In this document: positions 17,362 to 25,058 of the stretch, one piece after another
How the letters are laid out: the number at the start of each line of letters is the position of its first letter
Numbering within the stretch: position 1 is the stretch's first letter
Assembly: GCA_031290595.1 (NCBI GenBank)
Contig: JAITNG010000194.1
Coordinates: 1 to 40,015 of the forward strand
Direction: 5' to 3'
Length of the DNA: 40,015 nucleotides
Origin: Oscillospiraceae bacterium
GTDB lineage: Bacteria > Bacillota > Clostridia > Oscillospirales > Acutalibacteraceae
Made by a program: the position numbers and the translations under genes
The notes under the pieces: generated by a model
Seen by the model: the letters and a program-made list of their open reading frames with translations, nothing else
Database searches by the model: none
What the model was told of the DNA's origin: nothing

Positions 17362-17537
17362 CCCGGCGCACTGCTAGTGCTGCCCTATGCAGCACCATGT
17401 TCACAAAACAAAGGGTATACCCGATTCATAATCGCCAAGGAAAGTAGATCAAAAACCTGCGTTGGGGGCTATGAGCCGGGAAAAACGTTGCGGGAATTCG
17501 CAAGCCGCTGATAGGGCAGCGCTATGAGCGCGCCGGG
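17362..17537. repeat. 176-bp element with ~31-bp imperfect terminal inverted repeats (MITE-like or structured RNA)
   Basis: The left end (17362-17393, CCCGGCGCACTGCTAGTGC...) and right end (17507-17537) are inverted copies matching at about 27 of 32 columns, including the uninterrupted core GCTGCCCTAT. Inside are smaller palindromes: GGGTATACCC near 17415 and a TTGCG/CGCAA hairpin near 17490-17505. No transposase frame and no convincing target-site duplication were found. It may be a miniature inverted-repeat element or the terminal stem of a structured RNA. Confidence 0.5.
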
Positions 17538-17562
17538 GTCACACAAACTTGTGCATTAACGC

Positions 17563-17593
17563 ACCTGGACACGGCACGCCGTGTCCCTACAAA
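17563..17593 (+). repeat. REP-like palindrome, unit A
   Basis: A 31-base unit containing the 9-bp inverted repeat GGACACGGC/GCCGTGTCC with two central bases, flanked by ACCT and CTACAAA. Unit B at 17634-17664 is the same sequence in inverted orientation with one mismatch, in the central bases. Tail-to-tail paired palindromes of this kind resemble REP/BIME elements. Confidence 0.7.
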
Positions 17594-17770
17594 CCGAGAT
17601 AAAACGCCAACGTGCCTCTGTATTTTTATGTACCTTTGTAGGGACACGGCGAGCCGTGTCCAGGTACATAAAAATAAAGCATTGCTTTTAATTGCGGAAC
17701 AATATTAATTATAACATAGGTTCTCTGAAATAAAGAAGTTTTCAAATTTTGGGAATTTTGTGCAATTTCT
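17594..17770. other. Remainder of the non-coding gap between tepA and the YcaC-like gene
   Basis: Together with the repeats listed, 17042-17820 is the longest stretch without a confident gene. Outside the repeats it holds AT-rich sequence (for example 17670-17770) with no frame I would defend, no tRNA-like cloverleaf and no clear promoter. Confidence 0.6.
17621..17676 (-). repeat. REP-like palindrome, unit B, inside a longer hairpin
   Basis: Unit B (17634-17664) repeats unit A in inverted orientation. It is further enclosed by 15-base arms, TATTTTTATGTACCT (17621-17635) and its complement (17662-17676), so the single strand could form a long stem with one small bulge. Possible roles are transcript end, RNA stabilisation, or repeat mobility by REP-associated transposases; none is shown by the sequence. 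Confidence 0.65.
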
Positions 17771-17800
17771 AGCCCCCATGCACCTTGGTGCATGGGGGCT
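17771..17800. terminator. 30-bp hairpin, copy 2, after the YcaC-like gene
   Basis: Identical over all 30 bases, and in the same orientation, to the hairpin at 17060-17089. It lies 21 bases after the stop of the minus-strand hydrolase gene. The two copies therefore each sit about 20 bases behind one of two converging genes. No T-run follows on the minus strand. Confidence 0.6.
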
Positions 17801-17820
17801 GCCGCTGCTGTGCTTGCAAG

Positions 17821-18498
17821 CTACACCTGCATTTTGGTCAGCTTCACCTGCGGCTGGGGCGGCTTTTGTGCCTGGGGTAGCATCGTTTCGCTGTATTCCA
17901 CGCCCAGGCCGTATGCGCCGCTGTGTTCCTTGACGATTGCCATCACTTTGTTGTAGGTGTCCTTGTTGTTCCAGTCCCGCTGGAATTCGAGCATCACCTG
18001 CTGCCATGTGACCGGCACCACGCCCGCCTGGATCATGCGCTGCATGGCCAGGTCGTGGGCTTCCTTGGTGGCGCCCCCGCAGGCGTCCGCCACGGCGAAG
18101 ACCTCGAAGCCGTCTTCGCGCATACTCAGCGCGGGGAAGGTGACGCAGGCCTCCGTCCAAAGCCCGGCGAGCAGCAATTTGCGCTTGCCCGTGCCGGTGA
18201 CGGCCTTTTTGAGGTTCTGATCCTCCCAACAGTTGATGCAGGTGCGGTCAACCGGCACGCTCTGGGGGTAGACGTTCTGAATCTTCTGCGCCAGATAGCC
18301 GGAAAACATCTGCGCTTCCACGGTGGTCAGGATGCAGGGGACGTTGAACGCCTGGGCGGCCTTGGCCAGGGCGGTGACGTTGTTGAGGATACAGGCGCGG
18401 TGGTGGCTCTCGACGCCGAAATACATCTGCGGCTGGTGGTCAATGATGATAACGGCGGCCTGGGTGGGGTCTAGCAAAGATTGCTGATAGTTGCGCAT
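17821..18498 (-). CDS. Isochorismatase-superfamily hydrolase, YcaC type
   Basis: A cysteine hydrolase of the isochorismatase fold. The 225 residues closely follow the YcaC subgroup: AAVIIIDHQPQMYFG with the catalytic Asp, ILTTVEAQMFSG, CINCWED, the nucleophile Cys in LLLAGLWTEACVTFPAL, and VPVTWQQVMLEFQRDWNNKDTY. The natural substrate of YcaC is unknown. The ATG at 18498 has GGAG ten bases upstream; a longer frame adds ten residues without support. The C-terminal tail (QKPPQPQVKL) is Pro/Gln-rich. It follows ackA by 86 bp on the same strand. Confidence 0.9.
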   Translation of the reverse strand: MRNYQQSLLDPTQAAVIIIDHQPQMYFGVESHHRACILNNVTALAKAAQAFNVPCILTTVEAQMFSGYLAQKIQNVYPQSVPVDRTCINCWEDQNLKKAVTGTGKRKLLLAGLWTEACVTFPALSMREDGFEVFAVADACGGATKEAHDLAMQRMIQAGVVPVTWQQVMLEFQRDWNNKDTYNKVMAIVKEHSGAYGLGVEYSETMLPQAQKPPQPQVKLTKMQV

Positions 18499-18584
18499 GG
18501 GGAAAACACTCCTTCGTTTTAAAATCAAAGGTAGTGTTTGCCGGGATGTTGCTCTCTATGCACGGTAAGTCTTAACAATCGCCG

Positions 18585-19787
18585 TCAGCCCGCCAGAGCT
18601 TTGGTTTCACGCGCAATCATGATTTCTTCGTTGGTGGGCAGCACAAAGACTTTCACTTTGGAACCCGGCGTGGTAAGCTCCCCCTCTTTGCCCCGGATCA
18701 TTGCCGCGTTAGCGGCGGGGTCAATTTCCAGCCCCAGGTAGCTGAGGTTGGCGCAAACATCCGCACGCAAATCGACGGTGTTTTCGCCGATGCCCCCGGT
18801 GAAGACGACGGCGTCCACGCCATCCATCGCGGCGGCAAATGCGCCGATGAACTTGCGCACCTGGTAGCGCTGTATCCTGCGTGCCAGCGCGGCGCGTTCG
18901 TTGCCCGCATCCGCAGCGGCCTTCAAATCGCGGTCGTCGCTCGATACGCCGGAAATCCCCAGTGCGCCGGATTTTTTGTTGAGAACGTCGCTGGTTTCAT
19001 CCGCCGTCCAGCCCTCCTTTTTTTGGAGGTACAGAATCGCCGAAGGATCCACCGCGCCGCAGCGGGTCCCCATCAGGAAGCCGTCGAGGGGGGTGAGGCC
19101 CATGGTGGTATCGATCACCCGCCCGTTTTGCACGGCAGTGATGGAAGAACCGTTGCCCAGGTGGCAGGTGATGAGCTTCAGCTCGCCAAGGGGCTTGTCC
19201 ATCACTTCGGCGCAGCGGTAGCTGACGAACTTGTGCGAAGTCCCGTGGAAGCCATAGCGCCGCACGTTGTATTTTTCGTAGTATTCATACGGGATGGGGA
19301 ACATATAGGCTTCCGGCGGCATGGTGGAATGGAACGCGGTATCAAACACCAGCACCTGCGGCACCGCCGTGCCGAACGCGGCCAGGCACGCGCGTATCCC
19401 CTGCACGTGGCCGGGGTTGTGCAGCGGCGCAAGGTCAGAGATGCGCACGAGTTCGGCAATGACTTCTTCTGTCACCAACATGCTCTGCTGCAAATGCGGG
19501 CCGCCCTGCACCACCCGGTGCCCCACGGCGTGGATTTCATCCAGCCGGTCGATCACCTTGCTTTCGCCTTCGGTGAGCGCCTGCTTCACCACATCAAAAG
19601 CAACCGTATGATCCGGCATCGGCGCCGTGCGCGTAAAAACTTCGCCGTTGGGGAGCTTTGCTTCCAGCTTGCTGCCTTCCAGCCCGATGCGTTCGCAGCC
19701 GCCTTTGGCCAGCACACGCTCGTGCTCCATGTCGATCAGCTGATACTTCAGCGAAGAACTGCCCGCGTTGATCACCAGAATATTCAC
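18585..19787 (-). CDS. ackA: Acetate kinase
   Basis: Interconverts acetyl-phosphate + ADP and acetate + ATP, the ATP-yielding last step of acetate fermentation. The protein has 400 residues, the usual length: NAGSSSLKYQL at the N-terminus, the substrate-binding region around YGFHGTSHKFVS, CHLGNGSSITAV, and VVFTGGIGENT. The start is GTG at 19787 (AGGAGGG eight bases upstream); an ATG six codons earlier would place the ribosome site inside the gene. No phosphotransacetylase gene (pta) is adjacent; instead the gene follows a GH3 glycosidase by 32 bp, so both may share a transcript. Confidence 0.97.
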   Translation of the reverse strand: MNILVINAGSSSLKYQLIDMEHERVLAKGGCERIGLEGSKLEAKLPNGEVFTRTAPMPDHTVAFDVVKQALTEGESKVIDRLDEIHAVGHRVVQGGPHLQQSMLVTEEVIAELVRISDLAPLHNPGHVQGIRACLAAFGTAVPQVLVFDTAFHSTMPPEAYMFPIPYEYYEKYNVRRYGFHGTSHKFVSYRCAEVMDKPLGELKLITCHLGNGSSITAVQNGRVIDTTMGLTPLDGFLMGTRCGAVDPSAILYLQKKEGWTADETSDVLNKKSGALGISGVSSDDRDLKAAADAGNERAALARRIQRYQVRKFIGAFAAAMDGVDAVVFTGGIGENTVDLRADVCANLSYLGLEIDPAANAAMIRGKEGELTTPGSKVKVFVLPTNEEIMIARETKALAG

Positions 19788-19794
19788 CCAAAAA

Positions 19795-19801
19795 CCCTCC
19801 T
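19795..19801 (-). promoter_or_regulatory. Ribosome binding site fixing the ackA GTG start
   Basis: AGGAGGG on the minus strand lies eight bases before GTG 19787. The upstream in-frame ATG (19805) overlaps this site, so GTG is the true start, consistent with the family N-terminus. Confidence 0.8.
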
Positions 19802-19819
19802 GCATCTTTCTTTATGTTC

Positions 19820-22276
19820 TTATTTTATGCTCTTCTTGATTGCCGCCAGGCCGCCCTTGGCCAGGGTCACGACGGATTTCAGGCGCTGTTCTTCGTTGAA
19901 GAGGTTGCACAGCGCATCCGCCATTTTGGCCGTGATCATCCCCTGCGACCAGGCCGCCATGGTGCGCACCGGCATTTCCATCGCGCCGGCCAGGATGGCG
20001 TCCACACTGCCCAGGTCGCCGAGGAACCGCCCGGCCAGGGGCAGCGCCTTGTTGAGCAGGTAGGCCACGCCGCGCCCAAAGCGGGTCTGCTGCGCGTCCT
20101 CCAGCGTGCTATCCCACCCCAAACGGTGGCCGCCTTCGGGGTAATGGCTCGGCGGGAGCCGGAAGCCGAGCAGAGCTTCAAACTCCGCCGCCTCCACCTT
20201 TTGGGCTTCGCCGGTGCGGTAATGCGGCAGCGGCAGCGCCGCATAGGGCGGAGGCGCGTCGATGCCGTTTTGCAGCCTGACCACAGCGCTCAGGCGCAGG
20301 TCGCGGCTCGAAGCTGCGGCAATGATGCGGTATTCGCCGCTTTCGCTGTACCAATCCCCCAGGCCGGTGTGGTAATAGGCGAAGGCGCGGGGTTCCAGCG
20401 TGAGCTGCACGCGGCGTTTTTCGCCCGCTGCAAGGAAGATTTTTTCAAACCCGGCCAGTTCCTTCGCCGGGCGGAAGGTTGCGCCTTCCGGCGGCGCAAC
20501 ATAGATTTGCACCACCTCCGCCGCATCAAAATCGCCGGTGTTCTGGATCGAAAGCGAAACCGTCAGCGCTTCGCCGGCGCCAATCCTTTTGGCTGAAAGT
20601 TTGAGGTCGGAATACGCAAACGTCGTGTATGTTAAGCCGTGGCCGAAGGGGAACAGCACATCCTTATCGGCGCTATCGTAGTAGCGGTAGCCGACATAGA
20701 TGCTCTCGCGGTATTCCACCGTCAGCGGGTTGCCCGGGAAGTTGGGGTAACAGGGGGTATCCTGGAGCCGGAGGGGAAAGGTTTCGGCCAGCTTGGCGCT
20801 GGGGCTGTAATCGCCATAGAGCAGGTCAATCTGCGCCGCGCCCACGGCTTCCCCGGCAAGGTAGGCTTCCAGCACCGCCGCCGCGCTGTCAATCCACGGC
20901 ATCCGCACTGCGGAACCGTTGTGCAGCACCACCACCAGGTTCGGCTGCACCTGCGCCACCTGATAGATCAGCTCCGCCTGGCAGGGCGGCAAATCGATGT
21001 GCGCACGGTCGGCGCCTTCGCTATCCATGCTCTCCGGCAAACCGGCAAATATCACCGCGACGTCGCTCCGCCCGGCCAGTGCAACGGCCTGTTGCGCCAG
21101 CACGGGGTCGTATTCATAATCCGCCGTGCCGTAGCCCTCGGCGTATTCCACATGGAGGCCGCCCCGCGCCGCCGCAGCTTCCAGAGCCGAAACAACTTGG
21201 AAGGAATTGACGTGCGAACTGCCGCCGCCCTGGTAGCGGGGCTGCTTGGCGAACCCGCCCAAAAAGGCCACTTTTTGCTCTTTTTTGAGGGGCAGAATCC
21301 CTTCGTTTTTGAGCAGCACCATGCTCTCGCGGGCAAAAGCGCGGGCGGTTTCATGATCCTGCGCCCAATCGGAGGGCGGGCATTCCACCGTCTGCGCCGC
21401 TTCCACGGCGCGCAGCACCAGCGCAAGCACCCGCACGCAGCAAGCGTCGATCTCGGCTTCGGTCAGTTCCCCGGCGTGGATGGCCGCGTGCAGCTTGCCC
21501 ATCTGCAAATCGCCGCTGCACGGCATTTCCAGATCCAGCCCGGCGGCAACGCCGTTTGCGCGGTTGCTCACCGCGCCCCAGTCGCTGACCACCAAGCCCT
21601 TGAAGCCCCATTCCTTGCGGAGAATATCGGTCAGCAGACGCTTGTTTTCAGAACAGTATACGCCTTCAAACAGGCGGTTGTAGGCGCACATCACCGTCCA
21701 CGGGTCGGCACGCTTGACCGTCTGTTCAAAGGCGGGGAAGTAGATTTCGCGCAGCGCACGCTCATCCACCACGGAGCGCACAGTCATACGCCGCTTTTCC
21801 TGGTTATTGGCCGCAAAATGCTTCAGGCTCACGCCCGTGCCGCGCGATTGCATCCCCTGGGTGTAGGCCACCGCCATTTCGGCTGAAAGGTAGGGGTCTT
21901 CCGAAAAATATTCAAAGTTCCGGCCACAGAGGGGGGAGCGCTTGATGTTGACCGCAGGTCCGAGCTGCACGGCGACGTTTTCCTTCCGGCATTCCGCACC
22001 CATGGTTGCGCCCAGCTTGTGGAGCATCCCCCGGTTGAAGGAGGCGGCCGTCCCCGCCGCCGTAGGGAAGCACACGGCGCGGATGCTGTCGCCCAGCCCC
22101 AGGGCGTTGGCGTTTTCGGTCTGCTTGCGCAGACCGTGGGGGCCGTCGCTGAACATGATGCTCGGCAAGCCAAGGTGTTCCAGGTCAAGGGATTTCCAGT
22201 AATCCTTGCCCATGAGCAGATGCAGCTTTTCTTCCAGGGTCATTTGCACCAGAATCGCGCGGATCTTTTCTTGCAT
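19820..22276 (-). CDS. Glycoside hydrolase family 3 (beta-glucosidase-like), cytoplasmic
   Basis: Exo-acting beta-glycosidase of family GH3. The 818 residues hold the (beta/alpha)8 domain with SDGPHGLRKQ (about 43-52), GRNFEYFSEDPYL, KHFAANNQE (152-160) and the nucleophile Asp232 in VVSDWGAV. The alpha/beta sandwich domain follows (about 310-550) and then a fibronectin III-like domain (AGFEKIFLAAGEKRRVQLTLEP). A helical tail of about 130 residues beyond the FnIII-like domain is extra. There is no signal peptide, so it should act on imported oligosaccharides or glycosides. The ATG has GAGGAG upstream. Exact sugar specificity cannot be read from the sequence. Confidence 0.93.
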   Translation of the reverse strand: MQEKIRAILVQMTLEEKLHLLMGKDYWKSLDLEHLGLPSIMFSDGPHGLRKQTENANALGLGDSIRAVCFPTAAGTAASFNRGMLHKLGATMGAECRKENVAVQLGPAVNIKRSPLCGRNFEYFSEDPYLSAEMAVAYTQGMQSRGTGVSLKHFAANNQEKRRMTVRSVVDERALREIYFPAFEQTVKRADPWTVMCAYNRLFEGVYCSENKRLLTDILRKEWGFKGLVVSDWGAVSNRANGVAAGLDLEMPCSGDLQMGKLHAAIHAGELTEAEIDACCVRVLALVLRAVEAAQTVECPPSDWAQDHETARAFARESMVLLKNEGILPLKKEQKVAFLGGFAKQPRYQGGGSSHVNSFQVVSALEAAAARGGLHVEYAEGYGTADYEYDPVLAQQAVALAGRSDVAVIFAGLPESMDSEGADRAHIDLPPCQAELIYQVAQVQPNLVVVLHNGSAVRMPWIDSAAAVLEAYLAGEAVGAAQIDLLYGDYSPSAKLAETFPLRLQDTPCYPNFPGNPLTVEYRESIYVGYRYYDSADKDVLFPFGHGLTYTTFAYSDLKLSAKRIGAGEALTVSLSIQNTGDFDAAEVVQIYVAPPEGATFRPAKELAGFEKIFLAAGEKRRVQLTLEPRAFAYYHTGLGDWYSESGEYRIIAAASSRDLRLSAVVRLQNGIDAPPPYAALPLPHYRTGEAQKVEAAEFEALLGFRLPPSHYPEGGHRLGWDSTLEDAQQTRFGRGVAYLLNKALPLAGRFLGDLGSVDAILAGAMEMPVRTMAAWSQGMITAKMADALCNLFNEEQRLKSVVTLAKGGLAAIKKSIK

Positions 22277-22321
22277 GATCGTAGCTCCTCGCTCTGTTAT
22301 TTTTATGGTACCATTCTTAAT

Positions 22322-23791
22322 TTAAGCAAGCTGCACGGTGACCCGGTGTTCCCCCGCGCCGCCGCCGGTGAGCAAAAGCCGCAGCCCTGTGCCGCCGGGG
22401 ATCGCTTCTTCCCGCCAGGTGAAGCCCTCGGCTTCCACGCTTTTCAGCGCGCGGGGGAGGTAAAGCTCCGTGGGCAGCGCGGGGTCAGTTGCGGCGCTCT
22501 GGGTGAAATCCAGCGTAAAGCTGCCCGCTTCGGGCGCAGACTGGAAGCGCACAATTTCCCCGTTCACGGCCACCGGGTAGGGGCGCGAAAGCAGGCGCAT
22601 GATCGGCTGGTTGAAAAAGTTCTTGCCATAGGTAAAATAGACGTTGCTCCACTTGAAGGAATCAAAACGGTCGAGCAGGAAGGCGATGTGCGGGAAGAAA
22701 CTTTCGCCCTCGCCGCCGCCGCCCCATTCGCCCACCAGCACGGGGGTGTTCAGGCGTTCCTGCGCACGCCGCGCCTCATCAAACATGAAGCCCACGCGTT
22801 CGTTGCTTGCATATTGGTAGGCCGGTGTATCGACCGTAAAATCATAGGCGTGGGGCGAATAGACGACTTCCTCTTTTGCGCCCCCCTGCGTGGGCGCTTT
22901 GCCCGCAAACGGCACGCCCAGGTTGGAATAATAGCTATGTTCCATGAAGATAACGCCGTTTGGCGTGACCGCCCGCAGCGCATCGGTCATCCGCTGCACA
23001 AAGGGCGTGTATTTTTCGGTATCAAAACGTTGCACGAGCTTCCCCGCCGCCGTGGTCACTTTATAAAGCACATCGGTCGTCAAGACGTCCAAAGCCGCGT
23101 GGGGGCGCGTCGCTTTGTTGGCGCCCCCCTTGAGGAACTGCACCCGGTGCACCGCCGGGCTGACGGCGCACACGCGCACGAGCTTGCCCACCAGCTTGCG
23201 GAAGACCTTGCCGCCATCGCTGCCCGGGAAGGGTTCGTTGAGCAAATCAAAGCCGAAGAAGGCCGGGTGATGGGCATAGCGCTGCGCCAGGAACTGCCAC
23301 AGCTCCGCCATATGATCCTGCAAGCCCTTGCCCAGGGTGGGGTCGTTGTTCCAAAAATGATCGAACGCCGCATGGACTGCCTTGCTGAAAAAGTAGCCTT
23401 CCGCCCAAACGAGCCGGGCTTTTTCCGCCCGCTTGCGGCCGTCGGCCAGGGTCGCCCAGGCAGGTGCGCCGTCGCCGTTGCCCACGCCGAAGGAAGAATA
23501 CAAATCCTGGTGCAGATCCAAAAAGACATAGACGCCGTATTGCGCCGCCAAATCGAAAATCACGTCGATCTTGCGCAGCATCTCTTCGTTATACTTCCCT
23601 TTTTCCGGCTCCAGGTTCTCCCAGCAAGCCGCAAGGCGCAGGCAGTTGAAGCCAAGCGCAGCCGCGCGCCGGAAGAAGTCTTCATCCAGCAGCCCGTAGT
23701 TTTCGTAGCCCTTCAGGTTCACGCCATGGAAAATACGCTCGCGCCCCTGTGCATCCAGGAAGCGAAGCCCCTCTGTTTTGATTGACTGCAT
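22322..23791 (-). CDS. Glycoside hydrolase family 5 (endoglycosylceramidase-like subgroup), cytoplasmic
   Basis: A retaining GH5 glycosidase with 489 residues. It has RIFHGVNLKGYE near residue 20, LDLHQDLYSSFG at about 91-102, the acid/base Glu186 in FDLLNEP, HAYDFTVDTP and the nucleophile Glu355 in LVGEWGGGG. A C-terminal beta domain spans about 400-489. The DLHQD...GAPAW arrangement is typical of the endoglycosylceramidase-like branch, but with no signal peptide a glycolipid substrate outside the cell is unlikely; imported glycosides are more plausible. The ATG at 23791 has GGAGGAGT upstream; a longer frame adds 14 unsupported residues. It is followed by GH3 after 45 bp. Confidence 0.88.
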   Translation of the reverse strand: MQSIKTEGLRFLDAQGRERIFHGVNLKGYENYGLLDEDFFRRAAALGFNCLRLAACWENLEPEKGKYNEEMLRKIDVIFDLAAQYGVYVFLDLHQDLYSSFGVGNGDGAPAWATLADGRKRAEKARLVWAEGYFFSKAVHAAFDHFWNNDPTLGKGLQDHMAELWQFLAQRYAHHPAFFGFDLLNEPFPGSDGGKVFRKLVGKLVRVCAVSPAVHRVQFLKGGANKATRPHAALDVLTTDVLYKVTTAAGKLVQRFDTEKYTPFVQRMTDALRAVTPNGVIFMEHSYYSNLGVPFAGKAPTQGGAKEEVVYSPHAYDFTVDTPAYQYASNERVGFMFDEARRAQERLNTPVLVGEWGGGGEGESFFPHIAFLLDRFDSFKWSNVYFTYGKNFFNQPIMRLLSRPYPVAVNGEIVRFQSAPEAGSFTLDFTQSAATDPALPTELYLPRALKSVEAEGFTWREEAIPGGTGLRLLLTGGGAGEHRVTVQLA

Positions 23792-23837
23792 GTTACTCCT
23801 CCATTTCCCCATAAACCGATAAATTTTTTTCAAAAAT

Positions 23838-23867
23838 ATTATACAACAGATTCCTATGCGAACGCAA
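23838..23867 (-). promoter_or_regulatory. Sigma-A-type promoter for the GH5-GH3-ackA genes
   Basis: On the minus strand TTGCGT (23862-23867) and TATAAT (23838-23843, perfect) are separated by 18 bases. The -35 region overlaps the small palindrome TGCG-TT-CGCA, a possible operator. It lies in the gap between the GH5 start and the upstream phosphoesterase stop, so the glycosidases are separately controlled. Confidence 0.65.
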
Positions 23868-23874
23868 GCAAAAA

Positions 23875-25032
23875 TTATTCTTTTATCTTGATTTCCTGCT
23901 CCACCTGGTGATCAACCCCCGTGAACCAGGCCGTAATGCCGCCATTCAAAAATTCCAGCGCCGTCGCGGTGCAGCTGCCGTCCTTGCGCGCACGCAGCGG
24001 GCGCGCACCGATGAGCAGCGGGTAGTTCTGCCCCGCGCAGCCCCCGGCGGGGTAATAGGCCAGCAGATGCTCGTGGCCGGTGAGCGCCACGTCGATTTTC
24101 ATTTGATTGGCCAGTTCCACCCATTTTCGCTGCGTAGCCGAAACATCGCCCAAGGGGATGTGGACGACCAGCAGACGGTATTCCACCCCGGGCGCGTCAT
24201 ATTCATTGGCAGCGTTGGCTACCACGCGTTCAAAATAGGCGGTTTCCTTCGCCCGGTAGGCGTCAAAATCCGCCAGGCCGCTGTATTCCGCATGGCCGTC
24301 CTGCTTATCCTCGCCCGCGTCAAAGACGGCGAGCCACAGCGCCCCCAGCCGGGTGGTGAAATAATAGCGATCCGCGCCGGGCGTACCGACCCAGCGGCTC
24401 AGTTCCAGCGCATAATTGCTGCGGGTTTCATGGTTCCCGCGGGTGTAAAGCACGGGGCGCGTGCCGTGGGTGACGGCGGCGGCCAGCTCCAGCACGCCGC
24501 GGAGCTGGCCGCGGCTATCCACATCGCTGATAATATCCCCGTTGAGAATCAACAGATCGAGCTTTTCGCCCCAATACGCCGCCACCTGATCCGCCGGGCG
24601 CAAAAGGGAATGGTTATCCGAAATGTTATAGATTTGCAGCCCGTCGGTGAAATCGACGGGGCGGAAGGCATAGGCCTTGCGGATTTCCTTGCCCTGCAAG
24701 AACTTGTAGCCTTCGATGCGCACAATCATGTGGCGGTACTGGATCTCGTAGCCCCCGGCTGCATCCAGGGCGCAAAAGGGGACTTCCACTTTATGCACTT
24801 TTTGATCCCAGCGGATGTTCCCGGCCAAATGATCGGTGTAGCGCACCCCGCCCACGGTGACCCGGGCGGTGGATTTACGCGCAGTTTCCCACACAATCTG
24901 GTAGCCGTCTTCGGCAACAAAGACGGTCGGTTCCGTGCGGAGCCGGTTCGGCAACCAGCCGAGGCCGACAAACAGCGAAAGCGCCGCCCCGCGCACAAAG
25001 GCAAAGAATTGAAGAACCTGTTCACACCACAT
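23875..25032 (-). CDS. Calcineurin-like metallophosphoesterase with N-terminal beta domain
   Basis: A 385-residue predicted binuclear-metal phosphoesterase. About residues 35-140 form a fibronectin/purple-acid-phosphatase-like beta domain (YQIVWETARKSTARVTVGG). The catalytic domain then shows all motifs: SDNH (D-x-H), LNGDIIS (GD), RGNHETR (GNH[DE]), VVHIPLG and GHEHLL (GHxH). A hydrophobic stretch near residues 10-28 may be a membrane anchor or signal. The ATG at 25032 has AGGAGG eight bases upstream. It follows a second phosphoesterase by 26 bp. Substrate unknown; possibilities include phosphoesters released from glycans, nucleotides or phospholipids. Confidence 0.88.
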   Translation of the reverse strand: MWCEQVLQFFAFVRGAALSLFVGLGWLPNRLRTEPTVFVAEDGYQIVWETARKSTARVTVGGVRYTDHLAGNIRWDQKVHKVEVPFCALDAAGGYEIQYRHMIVRIEGYKFLQGKEIRKAYAFRPVDFTDGLQIYNISDNHSLLRPADQVAAYWGEKLDLLILNGDIISDVDSRGQLRGVLELAAAVTHGTRPVLYTRGNHETRSNYALELSRWVGTPGADRYYFTTRLGALWLAVFDAGEDKQDGHAEYSGLADFDAYRAKETAYFERVVANAANEYDAPGVEYRLLVVHIPLGDVSATQRKWVELANQMKIDVALTGHEHLLAYYPAGGCAGQNYPLLIGARPLRARKDGSCTATALEFLNGGITAWFTGVDHQVEQEIKIKE

Positions 25033-25058
25033 GGGGACGCCTCCTGCGTTCTTTTGCA

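Noticed and set aside
17362-17537. The inverted-repeat element as 6S, SRP, RNase P or tmRNA
   Set aside because: None of the conserved sequences of these RNAs that I know could be found in it.
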